Origin: Stenotrophomonas sp. BIGb0135
GTDB taxonomy: Bacteria; Pseudomonadota; Gammaproteobacteria; Xanthomonadales; Xanthomonadaceae
Direction of reading: 5' to 3'
DNA length: 64,000 bases
Assembly (NCBI RefSeq): GCF_024810105.1
Contig: NZ_JANUDX010000002.1
Span: 62,001 to 126,000 of the forward strand
The position numbers and the translations under genes are program-made. The notes beneath the pieces are model-generated. The model was given only the letters and a program-made list of their open reading frames with translations. It was not told the DNA's origin and did not search any database. Below are positions 35,120 through 45,033 of this stretch, one piece after another (positions within the stretch are counted from its first letter, which is position 1; every line of letters begins with the position of its first letter).

Positions 35120-36376
35120 TCAGCCCAGCAGCTTGCGCACCTTGTTCAACGCCACGATGAAGCGCTCGATCTCCTCGTGCGTGTTGTAGAAGGCCAGCGA
35201 CGCGCGGCAGGTGGCGGCCACGCCGTAGTACTGCAGCAGCGGATGCGCGCAGTGCTGGCCCGAGCGCACAGCCACGCCTTCCAGGTCGAGCAGGGTCGCC
35301 AGGTCGTGCGAATGCGCGCCATCGACCAGGAAGGAGACCACGGCCGCCTTGTCCGGCGTGGTGCCGAAGATGCGCAGGCCGTCGATTTTGCCGAGCTCTT
35401 CGTTGAAGTGGGCCAGCAGCTCGGCTTCGCGTGCTTCCACGTGGTCCAGGCCCAGCGAGTCGAGGTAATCCACCGCCACGCCCAGCCCGATGAAACCGGC
35501 GATGTTGGGGGTGCCGGCCTCGAACTTGTGCGGGGCATCGTTGAACACCGTGCCCTCGAAGCTGACTTCCTTGATCATCTCGCCGCCGCCGATGAACGGG
35601 GGCATCGCCTCGAGGTGCTCGCGGCGCGCCCACAGCGCGCCGGTGCCGGTCGGGCCACACATCTTGTGGCCGGTGATGGCGTAGAAATCGCAGCCGATCG
35701 CGGCCACGTCGACCTTGCGGTGCGGCACCGCCTGGGAACCGTCGACCACGGTGATGATGCCGCGCTTGCGTGCTTCGCGGCAGATCTCGCGCACCGGGTT
35801 GACCGTGCCGAGCACGTTGGACACGTGGGCCACGGCCAGCAGCTTGACCTCGGCGGTCATGGCACGGCGCAGGGCATCCAGGTCGAGCGCACCGTCGGGG
35901 GTGATCTCGGCCACGCGGATCGTGGCGCCCGTGCGTTCGGCGACCAGCTGCCACGGCACGATGTTGGCGTGGTGCTCCATGCGCGAGACCAGGATGACAT
36001 CGCCCGCCTTCAGCCGCGGCAGCGCCCACGAGTAGGCAACCAGGTTGAGCGCGAAGGTCGTGCCGCTGCACAGCACCAGTTCGCTGGGGCGCACGTTGAG
36101 GAAGCGTGCCAGCTTGTTGCGCGCGCCCTCATAGGCGTCGGTGGCCTCGGTGCCCAGCGCATGCACGGCGCGGCTGACGTTGGCGTTGTAGCGCCGGTAG
36201 AACTCGTCGACCGCGCCAATCACCTGCACCGGCTTCTGGCCGGTGTTGGCGTTGTCGAAATAGACCAGCGGCTTGCCGTGCACTTCCCGCATCAACAACG
36301 GGAAATCCAGGCGCACGCGGTCCCAGTCCGGGGCCACCGCGGTATCGGTGGCCGGGCGCGGGGTGGACAGGTTCAT
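35120..36376 (-). CDS. sufS: SufS, cysteine desulfurase
   Basis: A 418-aa group II PLP cysteine desulfurase supplying sulfur for Fe-S assembly. The PLP lysine is in ITGHKMCGPTGTGALW and the persulfide cysteine in AVRSGQHCAHPLLQYY. Length and motifs match SufS. It overlaps sufD by ATGA and ends the suf operon here; no sufE or sufT follows, so a sulfur-acceptor partner must be encoded elsewhere. Confidence 0.95.
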   Translation of the reverse strand: MNLSTPRPATDTAVAPDWDRVRLDFPLLMREVHGKPLVYFDNANTGQKPVQVIGAVDEFYRRYNANVSRAVHALGTEATDAYEGARNKLARFLNVRPSELVLCSGTTFALNLVAYSWALPRLKAGDVILVSRMEHHANIVPWQLVAERTGATIRVAEITPDGALDLDALRRAMTAEVKLLAVAHVSNVLGTVNPVREICREARKRGIITVVDGSQAVPHRKVDVAAIGCDFYAITGHKMCGPTGTGALWARREHLEAMPPFIGGGEMIKEVSFEGTVFNDAPHKFEAGTPNIAGFIGLGVAVDYLDSLGLDHVEAREAELLAHFNEELGKIDGLRIFGTTPDKAAVVSFLVDGAHSHDLATLLDLEGVAVRSGQHCAHPLLQYYGVAATCRASLAFYNTHEEIERFIVALNKVRKLLG

Positions 36377-37635
36377 GCCACGCCCGCCCGGGCCAGGGCC
36401 AGGTCGAGCTGGCGGCGCAGCTGGTCGGTCAGGCGCGCATCGAGCGCGTTCAGCGGCTCATGGCAGAACGCGGCGCTGAGCAGCTGCTGCGCCTGCTCGG
36501 CGGCCAGGCCGCGCGAGCGCAGGTAGAACAGCGCGTTGGCATCGAGCTGGCCGACGGTGGCGCCGTGCGCGGCCTTCACTTCGTCGGCGTCGATCACCAG
36601 CGTCGGCTGGGTATCGATTTCGGCGTCGGCCGACAGCAGCAGGTTCTTGTTGGACAGGTTGGCATCGGTGCCGTCGGCGCCGGCGCGGATGTGGATGCCA
36701 CCATGGAACACCACGCGGCTGCGGTTGGCGGCCACGCCGCGCCAGACCATTTCCGAGGACGTGTCGCGCGCGATGTGCTCGATGCCCAGGCGGGTATCGA
36801 CATGGCGGCGGCCGTTGCCGAGCAGCACGCCGTTGGCGGTCAGCTGGGCGTTGTCGCCTTCCAGGCGCACGTTGAACTCGTGGCGGCTGAGCGCAGCGCC
36901 CAGTTCCAGGTCGATGCGGCGGTACTGCGCGTTGCGGGCCAGCACGGCGTCGGTGCGCAGCAGGCTGGTGGCGCGGGTACCGTCGGCCTGCACGCGGGCG
37001 TGCGAGAGCACGGCGTCCTGGGCCAGGTGCACGTGCACCAGGGTGTTGCCCAGGTGCGCGGCATCGCCGACATGCAGGTGGTGCTCGACCACGCCGAGGG
37101 CCGCGCCACTGCGCAGTTCGATCAGGTGGCGGTGGTGCCAGGCCAGGTCGGCGGCGCCGGCCACGCTGACGAACACCAGCTGCAGCGGCAGGTCGATCTG
37201 CGCATCGTCGTCCACCCGGACCAGCACGCCTTCATCGGCGAGGGCAGCGTTGAGGCGGGCGAAGACTTCGTCGCTGCGTTCGAAACGACGGCCGAGGAAG
37301 CGCAGGGCGTCATCGCCGGCGGCCAGCGCCGAGGACAGCGTCTGCAGCTGCACGCCGGCCGGCAGCGCGCCCAGGTCGCTCAGCGCGTCGGACGGCCGGC
37401 CGTTGACGAACACCAGGCGCGGCGACGGGATGTCGGCCAGCAGCGCGGCATCGACCTCGACGGCCGCCAGCGGCGCGGGGCTGAAGCTGCGGCGTTCGAG
37501 CTGACGCAGCGAGGTGTACTTCCAGGCTTCGGTGCGCGGGCCGGGCAGGCCGGCCTGCAGGGCGGCATCCAGTTCGGCGCGACGTGCGTCGCTGCCGCAG
37601 AAGCCGCTGGCGAGGGAATCCAGCAGGACGCTCAT
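36373..37635 (-). CDS. sufD: SufD, Fe-S scaffold complex subunit
   Basis: A 420-aa SufD of the SufBC2D scaffold. The SufBD core beta-helix runs over roughly residues 130-380, with the conserved VDTRLGIEHIARDTSSEMVWRG stretch and the C-terminal HGATVGQLDANALFYLRSRG. It overlaps sufC at the front (ATGA) and sufS at the back. SufD helps with iron entry and ATP-driven remodelling of the scaffold. Confidence 0.94.
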   Translation of the reverse strand: MSVLLDSLASGFCGSDARRAELDAALQAGLPGPRTEAWKYTSLRQLERRSFSPAPLAAVEVDAALLADIPSPRLVFVNGRPSDALSDLGALPAGVQLQTLSSALAAGDDALRFLGRRFERSDEVFARLNAALADEGVLVRVDDDAQIDLPLQLVFVSVAGAADLAWHHRHLIELRSGAALGVVEHHLHVGDAAHLGNTLVHVHLAQDAVLSHARVQADGTRATSLLRTDAVLARNAQYRRIDLELGAALSRHEFNVRLEGDNAQLTANGVLLGNGRRHVDTRLGIEHIARDTSSEMVWRGVAANRSRVVFHGGIHIRAGADGTDANLSNKNLLLSADAEIDTQPTLVIDADEVKAAHGATVGQLDANALFYLRSRGLAAEQAQQLLSAAFCHEPLNALDARLTDQLRRQLDLALARAGVA

Positions 37636-38399
37636 CAGACCGCTGCCTCGGGGACGACGCGGTCCTTGAGGAAGTGGTAGCCATGGGCTTCCAGTTCCAG
37701 GGCCAGTTCCGGGCCGCCGCTCTGCACGATCTTGCCGTCGGCCAGCACGTGCACCACGTCCGGCTTGATGTAATCGAGCAGGCGCTGGTAGTGGGTGATC
37801 ACGATGAACGAACGGTCCGGCGAGCGCAGCGCGTTGACGCCGTCGGCCACGCTCTTGAGTGCGTCGATGTCCAGCCCGGAGTCGGTTTCATCCAGGATCG
37901 CCAGCTTCGGCTCGAGCACGGCGAGCTGGAAGATCTCGTTGCGCTTCTTCTCGCCACCGGAGAAGCCTTCGTTGACGCCACGGTGCAGCAGTTCGTCCTT
38001 CAGGTGCAGCACGGCCAGCTTCTGCCGTACCAGCTTGAGGAACTGCATCGAATCCAGCTCTTCCTCGCCACGTGCCTTGCGCTGGGCGTTGAGCGCGGCG
38101 CGCAGGAAGTAGGTGTTGTTCACGCCGGGGATTTCCACCGGGTACTGGAAGGCCAGGAACAGGCCGGCGGCCGCGCGTTCTTCCGGCGCCAGGTCCAGCA
38201 GGTCACGGCCGTCGAACTGCACGCTGCCTTCGCTGACGTCATAGCCGTCACGGCCGGCCAGAACGTTGCCCAGGGTGGACTTGCCGGCGCCGTTGGGGCC
38301 CATGATGGCGTGAACCTGGCCGGGCTTCACGTCCAGCGACAGGCCCTTGAGGATGTCTTTCCCGCCGATGCGGGCGTGGAGGTTGTCGATCTTCAGCAT
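37635..38399 (-). CDS. sufC: SufC, Fe-S assembly ATPase
   Basis: A 254-aa ABC-type ATPase. Walker A is GPNGAGKST near residue 35, the ABC signature FSGGEKKRNEI, and Walker B LAILDETDSGLD. The ATG at 38399 (MLKIDNLH) is the family start; the frame opens further up without meaning. It lies about 65 bp downstream of sufB, and a SMAG hairpin occupies that gap, the only non-overlapping junction among sufB, C, D and S. Confidence 0.96.
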   Translation of the reverse strand: MLKIDNLHARIGGKDILKGLSLDVKPGQVHAIMGPNGAGKSTLGNVLAGRDGYDVSEGSVQFDGRDLLDLAPEERAAAGLFLAFQYPVEIPGVNNTYFLRAALNAQRKARGEEELDSMQFLKLVRQKLAVLHLKDELLHRGVNEGFSGGEKKRNEIFQLAVLEPKLAILDETDSGLDIDALKSVADGVNALRSPDRSFIVITHYQRLLDYIKPDVVHVLADGKIVQSGGPELALELEAHGYHFLKDRVVPEAAV

Positions 38400-38413
38400 G
38401 ATACGAATCCGGG

Positions 38414-38437
38414 GTAGCGCCACGCCGTGCGTGGCTG
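38414..38437 (-). repeat. SMAG palindrome between sufB and sufC
   Basis: GTAGCGCCACGCCGTGCGTG and the following GCTG form a GTAG-type palindrome inside the suf operon, in the intercistronic space after the sufB stop. Confidence 0.75.
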
Positions 38438-38465
38438 AAAAATTCAAACGAAGGCGGCTGTCGGG

Positions 38466-39941
<1,476 letters not shown>

Positions 39942-39957
39942 GGGGGCTGCCTGTGGA

Positions 39958-40410
39958 TCAGGAGACGACGTCCGCCGCGATCACGCGGCGGGGGGCGTCA
40001 ACAAGGGGAAGAGGGGGCAGGATCTGCGCCAGGCTGACCGCACGCAGTGCTTCGGACACGACGTCGTTGATCAGCCGCCAGCTGCTGCGTGCGCCGCACT
40101 GCATCTCGCGCCCGCACTGGCTGTGCTCGTGGGCGCACTCGGTGAGGCCCAGCGGACCTTCCATGGCTTCCACGATCTCGAACAGGCTGATCTGGTCGGC
40201 CGCGCGGGTCAGGCGATAGCCGCCGCGCACGCCGCGCAGGCCTTCGACCAGGCCGGCCTGGGCCAGCGGCTTGAGCAGCTTGCTGACGGTGGGCGGTTCG
40301 AGGCTGGCGAACTCGGCCAGCTCGGTGGCGCTGAGCACCTCACCCGGGCGGGCGGCGAGCACGGTCAGCACGACGGTGGCGTAATCGGTGAGCTTGGTAA
40401 CGCGGAGCAT
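39958..40410 (-). CDS. Rrf2-family SUF regulator (SufR/IscR-like)
   Basis: A 150-aa Rrf2 regulator with an N-terminal winged helix (about 8-65; [27 protein letters not shown]) and three cysteines, C92, C99 and C105, that would ligate an Fe-S cluster as in IscR. Its first position in the suf operon supports autoregulation in response to cluster demand. Its promoter lies in 40411-40585, divergent from the SET-domain gene. Confidence 0.9.
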   Translation of the reverse strand: MLRVTKLTDYATVVLTVLAARPGEVLSATELAEFASLEPPTVSKLLKPLAQAGLVEGLRGVRGGYRLTRAADQISLFEIVEAMEGPLGLTECAHEHSQCGREMQCGARSSWRLINDVVSEALRAVSLAQILPPLPLVDAPRRVIAADVVS

Positions 40411-40585
40411 GGGGAGGGCAGAACCATAAAGCGGACTGAAATTGTACGCTTTTATCCCCGGGCATCCAACCCACCCCGTTCAGGCGCGTCGCGGCGGGGT
40501 GTCGCGGGGGCGGGCGCGCGCGTCGCTTTGGCAATCACAAAGATTAAGCGAGAATCGGTCCCTACCTCTCGCAACGGCCAGCCAG

Positions 40586-41053
40586 ATGCCCAAGAAGATC
40601 CAAGCCCGCAAGTCCTCCATCCATGGCAATGGCGTGTTCGCGCTGGCGCCGATCAAGCAGGGCGAGCGGGTCATCCAGTACAAGGGTCTGCTGCGCAGCC
40701 ACGCCGACGTGGATGCCGATGATACCGGGGACGTGGAGAGTGGTCACACCTTCCTGTTCACCCTGAACGACGATTACGTCATCGACGCCAACTACAAGGG
40801 CAACGACGCGCGCTGGTTGAACCACAGCTGCGAGCCGAACTGCGAGGCGGTGATCGAAGAGGCCGAGGGTGACAACCGCCGCGAGGACAAGGTGTTCATC
40901 GAGGCGATCAAGGACATCCAGCCGGGCGACGAGCTGACCTACAACTACGGCATCACCCTGGCCGAGCGCCACACCGCGCGCCTGAAGAAGATCTGGGAAT
41001 GCCGTTGCGGGTCGAAGAAGTGCACCGGGACGATGCTGCAGCCCAAGCGCTGA
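40586..41053 (+). CDS. SET-domain protein-lysine methyltransferase
   Basis: A 155-aa minimal SET domain with all hallmark motifs: HGNGVFA near the start, NHSCEPNC (79-86), ELTYNYG (116-122) and a post-SET cysteine cluster CRCGSKKC (139-146) able to bind zinc with the SCEPNC cysteine. It should methylate lysines using S-adenosylmethionine. Bacterial SET proteins are known; the target is not given by the sequence, but an HU protein with a histone-like lysine tail is encoded about 3 kb away. ATG 40586 begins the domain. Confidence 0.88.
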   Translation: MPKKIQARKSSIHGNGVFALAPIKQGERVIQYKGLLRSHADVDADDTGDVESGHTFLFTLNDDYVIDANYKGNDARWLNHSCEPNCEAVIEEAEGDNRREDKVFIEAIKDIQPGDELTYNYGITLAERHTARLKKIWECRCGSKKCTGTMLQPKR

Positions 41054-41189
41054 TAGCGTCGCGCGTACCGGCCCTTGGTCGGTACCGGCCGTGCATGGCG
41101 GTGGACACCGACACGCCGTGCACATGCCGGTCACTGTTGCCCAATGCGGCGCTGCGCACACTGGACGCTCCTTTTCAACGGAGCTTTCC

Positions 41190-41732
41190 ATGGCACACGC
41201 ACTCAACGGCAAGCAGGTGGCGGTCCTGGCCACCGACGGTTTCGAACAGTCCGAGCTGCAGGAGCCCAAGCGCCTGCTGGAATCTTGGGGCGCTACCGTC
41301 ACGGTGATCGCGCCGGACGACGCCAAGCAGATCCGCGGCTGGAAGGACAAGGACTGGGGCGAGAGCGTCACGGTCGACCAGTCGCTGGCCGCCGCCAAGG
41401 CCGAGGCCTATGACGCGCTGGTGCTGCCGGGCGGGGTGATCAACCCGGACAAGCTGCGCATCGACAGCCAGGCGGTGGACTTCATCAAGGCCTTCGGCGC
41501 CAGCGGCAAGCCGGTCGCGGCGATCTGCCACGGACCGTGGCTGCTGGTGGAGTCGGGCCTGGCCAAGGGCCGCGAGGTCACCTCGTGGCCGTCGCTGAAA
41601 ACCGATCTTGGCAATGCCGGCGCGCGCTGGCGCGACGCCGAGGTGGTGGTGGATGGCAACCTGATCACCAGCCGCAAGCCGGATGACATCCCCGCGTTTG
41701 CCGATGCGGTCGCCAAGGCGCTGGCCGCTTGA
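41190..41732 (+). CDS. DJ-1/PfpI-family protein
   Basis: A 180-aa type 1 glutamine amidotransferase-like protein of the DJ-1/PfpI family. The nucleophile elbow is AAICHGPWLL, with the reactive Cys followed by His, and the N-terminal VAVLATDGFEQSEL contains the conserved Glu. Family members act as proteases, glyoxalases or deglycases; which applies is unclear. MAHALNG at 41190 is the start. Hairpins follow the stop. Confidence 0.9.
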   Translation: MAHALNGKQVAVLATDGFEQSELQEPKRLLESWGATVTVIAPDDAKQIRGWKDKDWGESVTVDQSLAAAKAEAYDALVLPGGVINPDKLRIDSQAVDFIKAFGASGKPVAAICHGPWLLVESGLAKGREVTSWPSLKTDLGNAGARWRDAEVVVDGNLITSRKPDDIPAFADAVAKALAA

Positions 41733-41739
41733 TCATCGC

Positions 41740-41793
41740 GGTACCGACCGGCCCACGGTCGGTACCCGCCGCGGCCCCTGACGTGGGCCGCGG
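41740..41793. terminator. Two adjacent strong hairpins between converging genes
   Basis: GGTACCGACC/GGTCGGTACC (41740-41766, 10-bp arms, SMAG-like) is followed by CCGCGGCCC/GGGCCGCGG (41769-41793, 9-bp arms). They separate the PfpI gene from the DUF1439 gene. No T-run is present. Confidence 0.5.
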
Positions 41794-41805
41794 CCTGGTT
41801 CGAGG

Positions 41806-42402
41806 TTATCGGCCCAACACACCCGCCGGCACCAGCTTGCCGAGGTCCTGGTTGAAGGTGACCACCAGCTTGCCGTTCTGCACCTGCGCCGACTGCACCT
41901 GCAACGCGCCCAGCACGCTGGCCACGGTCGGGTCGATCTTGTAGATCGGCTCGCGCCGCGCGTAGTCGGTCAGCCAGGCGTTGAGCAGGCTGCGGGTGCG
42001 CGAGTCGAGGCGGCCGCCATTGTTGGCGGGGGTGAAATCGTCCACGGTCGGCTGGTCCAGGTGGAAGCCTTGGGTCTGCGCGTCATAGCGCAGGCCGCTG
42101 CTCAGCTTGACCTTGCCCAGCGGCGCAGGCGCACTGCCGGCGGTGGCCATCGCCACGTCGAAGCCGAGGTCCAGGCGATTGCCTTGCGGCAGGGTCAGCT
42201 GCGGGTGGCTCATGGTCATGGCGATCAGGCCGCCGAGGGCATCCTGCGTGCGCGGGAAGCTGCCGTCGAGGTACTGCTGGACGTCGCTGGCCCCGACCGA
42301 CAGCTGGCGACCGGAGACGCTGGGGGCAGCCTGCGCGCCGACCGCAGCGGCGATCAAGACGGTGCAGGCGGCAAGGCGGGACAACAGCGGGCGTGCGTTC
42401 AT
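41806..42402 (-). CDS. DUF1439 (YceB-like) secreted protein
   Basis: A 198-aa protein with a signal peptide (about 1-25, AAAVGAQA) and a DUF1439 domain. Typical features are the opening QLSVGASDVQQYLDGSFPRTQ and the C-terminal LVVTFNQDLGKLVPAG. E. coli YceB is a lipoprotein of this family; here no lipobox Cys is seen at the cleavage site. Function unknown, likely envelope-associated. Confidence 0.8.
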   Translation of the reverse strand: MNARPLLSRLAACTVLIAAAVGAQAAPSVSGRQLSVGASDVQQYLDGSFPRTQDALGGLIAMTMSHPQLTLPQGNRLDLGFDVAMATAGSAPAPLGKVKLSSGLRYDAQTQGFHLDQPTVDDFTPANNGGRLDSRTRSLLNAWLTDYARREPIYKIDPTVASVLGALQVQSAQVQNGKLVVTFNQDLGKLVPAGVLGR

Positions 42403-42504
42403 GGTGTCAGGCCGTGGGAGGTGGGAGGAAGACGCCCACGATAGCGCCTTCGGCTGAATCCAGCTTGGATACGGGGCGCACGCAGCGCCGCGGTTGCCGG
42501 CGGC

Positions 42505-43017
42505 TCAGTCGAGCATCGGCTGCAGGGACGCGGCATGGATTTCCCAGCCGCTGCCATCGGGCTTGGGTCGCAGGCGGTACCAGCCTTTGTAGCGCTGCAC
42601 GCCGTCGACGGTGGCGGCGCGGATCCGCACGGGTACTTCGCGCAGCCGCGAGGGCTGGTCCTCGTCGCGGGCGATCGGCGCATCGGTCTCCACCCGCAGC
42701 GTGCGCAGGCCGGGCAGGTCGCGCAGGGCGGCATCGTCGGCACCGAGGGACCGACCAGTGCTCCAGAACGCATCGGCGGCGGCGCGATCACCGCGCATCA
42801 CCGCATTGAGGTAGTGGCGCACCACGCGGCCTTCGCTGTCCGCACCGGCAGCCACCGCGCTGAGCGCGGGGATAGGGATGTCGCCCAGGGCGTCGCCGCT
42901 GGCGGCGTCGTTCGGCTGCGCTGCAGCGGCTGCGTGCGCGCGGCTGGCGTCGCCGGCATCGCGTTGGCAGGAACAGCCGCCCAGCAGGAGCGGTAACAGG
43001 AACATGGCACGGCGCAT
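42505..43017 (-). CDS. Putative lipoprotein of unknown function
   Basis: A 170-aa protein beginning MRRAMFLLPLLLGGCSCQRD: a lipoprotein signal with lipobox LGGC (lipidated Cys at 15). A low-complexity linker and a C-terminal domain follow (about 60-170; RHYLNAVMRGDRAAADAFW, PVRIRATV-like and YKGWYRLRPKPDGSGWEIHAAS). The latter looks like an NTF2/DUF4878-type fold, but I cannot assign it with certainty. Single gene between the DUF1439 and DUF3861 genes on the same strand. Confidence 0.7.
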   Translation of the reverse strand: MRRAMFLLPLLLGGCSCQRDAGDASRAHAAAAAQPNDAASGDALGDIPIPALSAVAAGADSEGRVVRHYLNAVMRGDRAAADAFWSTGRSLGADDAALRDLPGLRTLRVETDAPIARDEDQPSRLREVPVRIRAATVDGVQRYKGWYRLRPKPDGSGWEIHAASLQPMLD

Positions 43018-43066
43018 GGCGGTCTCTCCCCGGAGAAGGGCAGAGTGTAACGGCCGGGCGGCGGGC

Positions 43067-43375
43067 TCAGGGGGCCTGCTGGATGTCCTGCAAGGCGTCC
43101 AGCACCTGCCCCAGCTGCGGCTGCAGGCGGGTCAGCGGGTGGTCCGGTTCCTGCGCATGGCGGCGGGCCAGGTCGTGCAGCAACTGGGTGGCCACGATGG
43201 CCGCGGCGCGCTCGTCGCCGCTCAAGCCGGCCTGACGGCGTGCCACCTCCAGCAGCCGCATCCAGTCCTGCTGGGCGCGGTGTTCCAGTTCGATCGTGCA
43301 GCGTCCGCTGCACTGCAGCCCGTCCTTCTCGATCGGAGTGACGGTAATGCGGTAACGCTGGGAGGGACTGGTCAT
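43067..43375 (-). CDS. DUF3861-like small cytoplasmic protein
   Basis: A 102-aa protein beginning MTSPSQRYRITVTPIEKDGLQCSGRCTIELEHRAQQDW, which resembles DUF3861. A helical part with a DLARRHAQEPDHPLTRLQPQLGQ stretch follows. No signal or membrane segment. The frame is open upstream, but MTSPSQRYRI is the natural start. Function unknown. Confidence 0.65.
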   Translation of the reverse strand: MTSPSQRYRITVTPIEKDGLQCSGRCTIELEHRAQQDWMRLLEVARRQAGLSGDERAAAIVATQLLHDLARRHAQEPDHPLTRLQPQLGQVLDALQDIQQAP

Positions 43376-43691
43376 GGCGGCCGGCGGTGTGGGGACAGGC
43401 CCACCATAGGCGTGCCCATCGCCAGCGGCGACCGGTGCGGTCGCACGCAGTGTTCCACCTTGTGCGTTCCAGGCCTGACCGAACGGACCGGGAAGGCCGT
43501 GGCAGCGGCGTTTGCGCGCGTGCCAGGCCTGCACGCCGGCGTGGGCAACGCTGTGTTGCGCGGTCTGCCCGGATGGCAGGGCCATGCCTGCTGGGCCCCG
43601 CCCTGGACAGACGATGGATAGCCAGGCGGGCGAGCTGCAACCGCCGCACGCGTACCCCACGCAGTGCGTGCCGGAGGCGCGCAGGACAGCC

Positions 43692-43722
43692 AAAAAAGAA
43701 CGGGACGGCCAAGGCCGTCCCG
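43692..43722 (-). terminator. Rho-independent terminator of the HU gene
   Basis: CGGGACGGCC/GGCCGTCCCG forms a 10-bp stem (loop AA) and is followed on the minus strand by TTCTTTTTT. It lies 27 bp beyond the HU stop. Confidence 0.9.
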
Positions 43723-43748
43723 TCCGGGTGCTGCAGGAAACGCGCTGA

Positions 43749-44147
43749 TTACAGCGCAGCGTCCTTGAGCTTCTTGAGCGGACGCACCTTCAGCTTGGTG
43801 GAGGCCGGCTTGGCGGCGAACCACTGCTCTTCCTTGGTGAACGGGTTGATGCCCTTGCGCTTCGGCTTGGCCGGAACGCTGACGGTGGTGATCTTCAGCA
43901 GGCCCGGCAGGGTGAAGCTGCCCGCGCCCTTCTTGTGCACCGAAGCGGCGACGGCGCCTTCCAGCGAGGCGAGCACGGCGCGCACGTCCTTGGCGACAAC
44001 GCCGGACGCTTCAACGATGTGTGCAACCAGACCAGACTTGCTCAGTACGTCCTTGATCGGCTTGGGAGCGGCCGGCTTGGCGGCTGCCTTGGTAGCGACT
44101 TTCTTTACTGCCTTCTTCGGGGCAGCCTTCTTAGCGGTCTTTGCCAT
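43749..44147 (-). CDS. HU-family DNA-binding protein with histone H1-like tail
   Basis: A 132-aa nucleoid protein. Residues about 1-31 are a Lys/Ala/Pro tail (MAKTAKKAAPKKAVKKVATK) resembling eukaryotic H1; the rest is an HU/IHF domain with GAGSFTLPGLLKITTVSVPAKPKRKGINP, including the DNA-intercalating proline loop. It is about 40 residues longer than canonical HU. This tailed form is typical of Xanthomonadaceae. It should bind and compact DNA. A strong terminator follows. Confidence 0.93.
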   Translation of the reverse strand: MAKTAKKAAPKKAVKKVATKAAAKPAAPKPIKDVLSKSGLVAHIVEASGVVAKDVRAVLASLEGAVAASVHKKGAGSFTLPGLLKITTVSVPAKPKRKGINPFTKEEQWFAAKPASTKLKVRPLKKLKDAAL

Positions 44148-44523
44148 GGTTTCCTGTTCCGTGAACGGTTGGTTGTTTGGTCGCGCCGAACCCCGTCGGC
44201 AAGCGAAATGTAGGGCAACAATGCGGCGCCGCCAATAGGCAATCGCATAAATATTCGCGATTTCCCGCGTGTCGGTTACCGCAGTGCATCAGTACATAGC
44301 CGAAAAACAGGGGTCGGCGCGACCTGGGCCTGGTCCGGGCAGGGCCCGGCGACGTGTGTCTGGAGGACGCAACCCCCTTGAAAACAGCGGTTTTTTTGCG
44401 TCGCCCGGGCGCCATCGGGTGGCCGCGGGAGCGGCACTGCCGGCGCCGACACACCGGCCCGACACGGTGCTAACGCCGCACGGCCCATGCTGGTCCTGCC
44501 ATTCATCCGCAGGAGAACAACCG
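44148..44523. other. Divergent promoter region between HU and OsmC genes
   Basis: This 376-bp gap separates divergent genes. I see AT-richer sequence near the HU start (around 44220-44270), which suits a strong promoter, and a GC-rich stretch towards osmC. No small ORF with a convincing start, no SMAG element and no clear operator stands out. Confidence 0.5.
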
Positions 44524-44958
44524 ATGGGTATTTCGCGTCATGCCACCGCGCACTGGGAAGGTGACCTCAAGACAGGCAAGGGACAATTGAGCACGCCGCA
44601 GAGCGGCCTGCTGGACAAGACCCGCTATGCCTTCAGCAGCCGCTTCGGCGATGAGAAGGGCACCAACCCGGAAGAACTGATCGCCGCCGCGCACGCCGGC
44701 TGCTTCACCATGGCCCTGTCGGCCAAGCTCACCGAGGCCGGGTTCGTGCCGACCTCGCTGGACACCGAGGCCAAGGTCGACCTGTCGATGGAAGGCGGTC
44801 CGCAGCTTTCGCAGATCACCCTGACGGTCAAGGCCGTGGTGCCGAACATCGATGCGACGCAGTTCCGTGCGATCGCCGACGACGCCAAGCAGAACTGCCC
44901 GGTGTCCAAGGCGTTGAGCGCGGTGCCGATCAGCCTGGAGGCCGAGCTGGCCGGTTGA
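44524..44958 (+). CDS. OsmC-family peroxiredoxin
   Basis: A 144-aa OsmC/Ohr-superfamily protein of the OsmC branch. The peroxidatic and resolving cysteines are C60 in AHAGCFTMAL and C125 in KQNCPVSKAL. It reduces organic hydroperoxides at the expense of dithiols. The start ATG at 44524 is preceded by CAGGAG; the frame continues upstream without coding character. A terminator follows the stop. Confidence 0.93.
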   Translation: MGISRHATAHWEGDLKTGKGQLSTPQSGLLDKTRYAFSSRFGDEKGTNPEELIAAAHAGCFTMALSAKLTEAGFVPTSLDTEAKVDLSMEGGPQLSQITLTVKAVVPNIDATQFRAIADDAKQNCPVSKALSAVPISLEAELAG

Positions 44959-44989
44959 GCGTGCCGCAGCGCGCATTGAGTGAACCCGG

Positions 44990-45015
44990 CAGGGGCGGCA
45001 TAGTCGCCCCTGTTT
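44990..45015 (+). terminator. Rho-independent terminator after osmC
   Basis: CAGGGGCG and CGCCCCTG form an 8-bp stem around GCATAGT, followed by TTTCGTT. It lies between the OsmC gene and the amidohydrolase gene. Confidence 0.7.
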
Positions 45016-45033
45016 CGTTGCGGGGAGCATCAT

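Noticed and set aside
44380-44405. Terminator-like AAAAC...GTTTTTTT in the HU-osmC gap
   Set aside because: Only a 5-bp A/T-rich stem; too weak and lies in a divergent promoter region with no gene to terminate.
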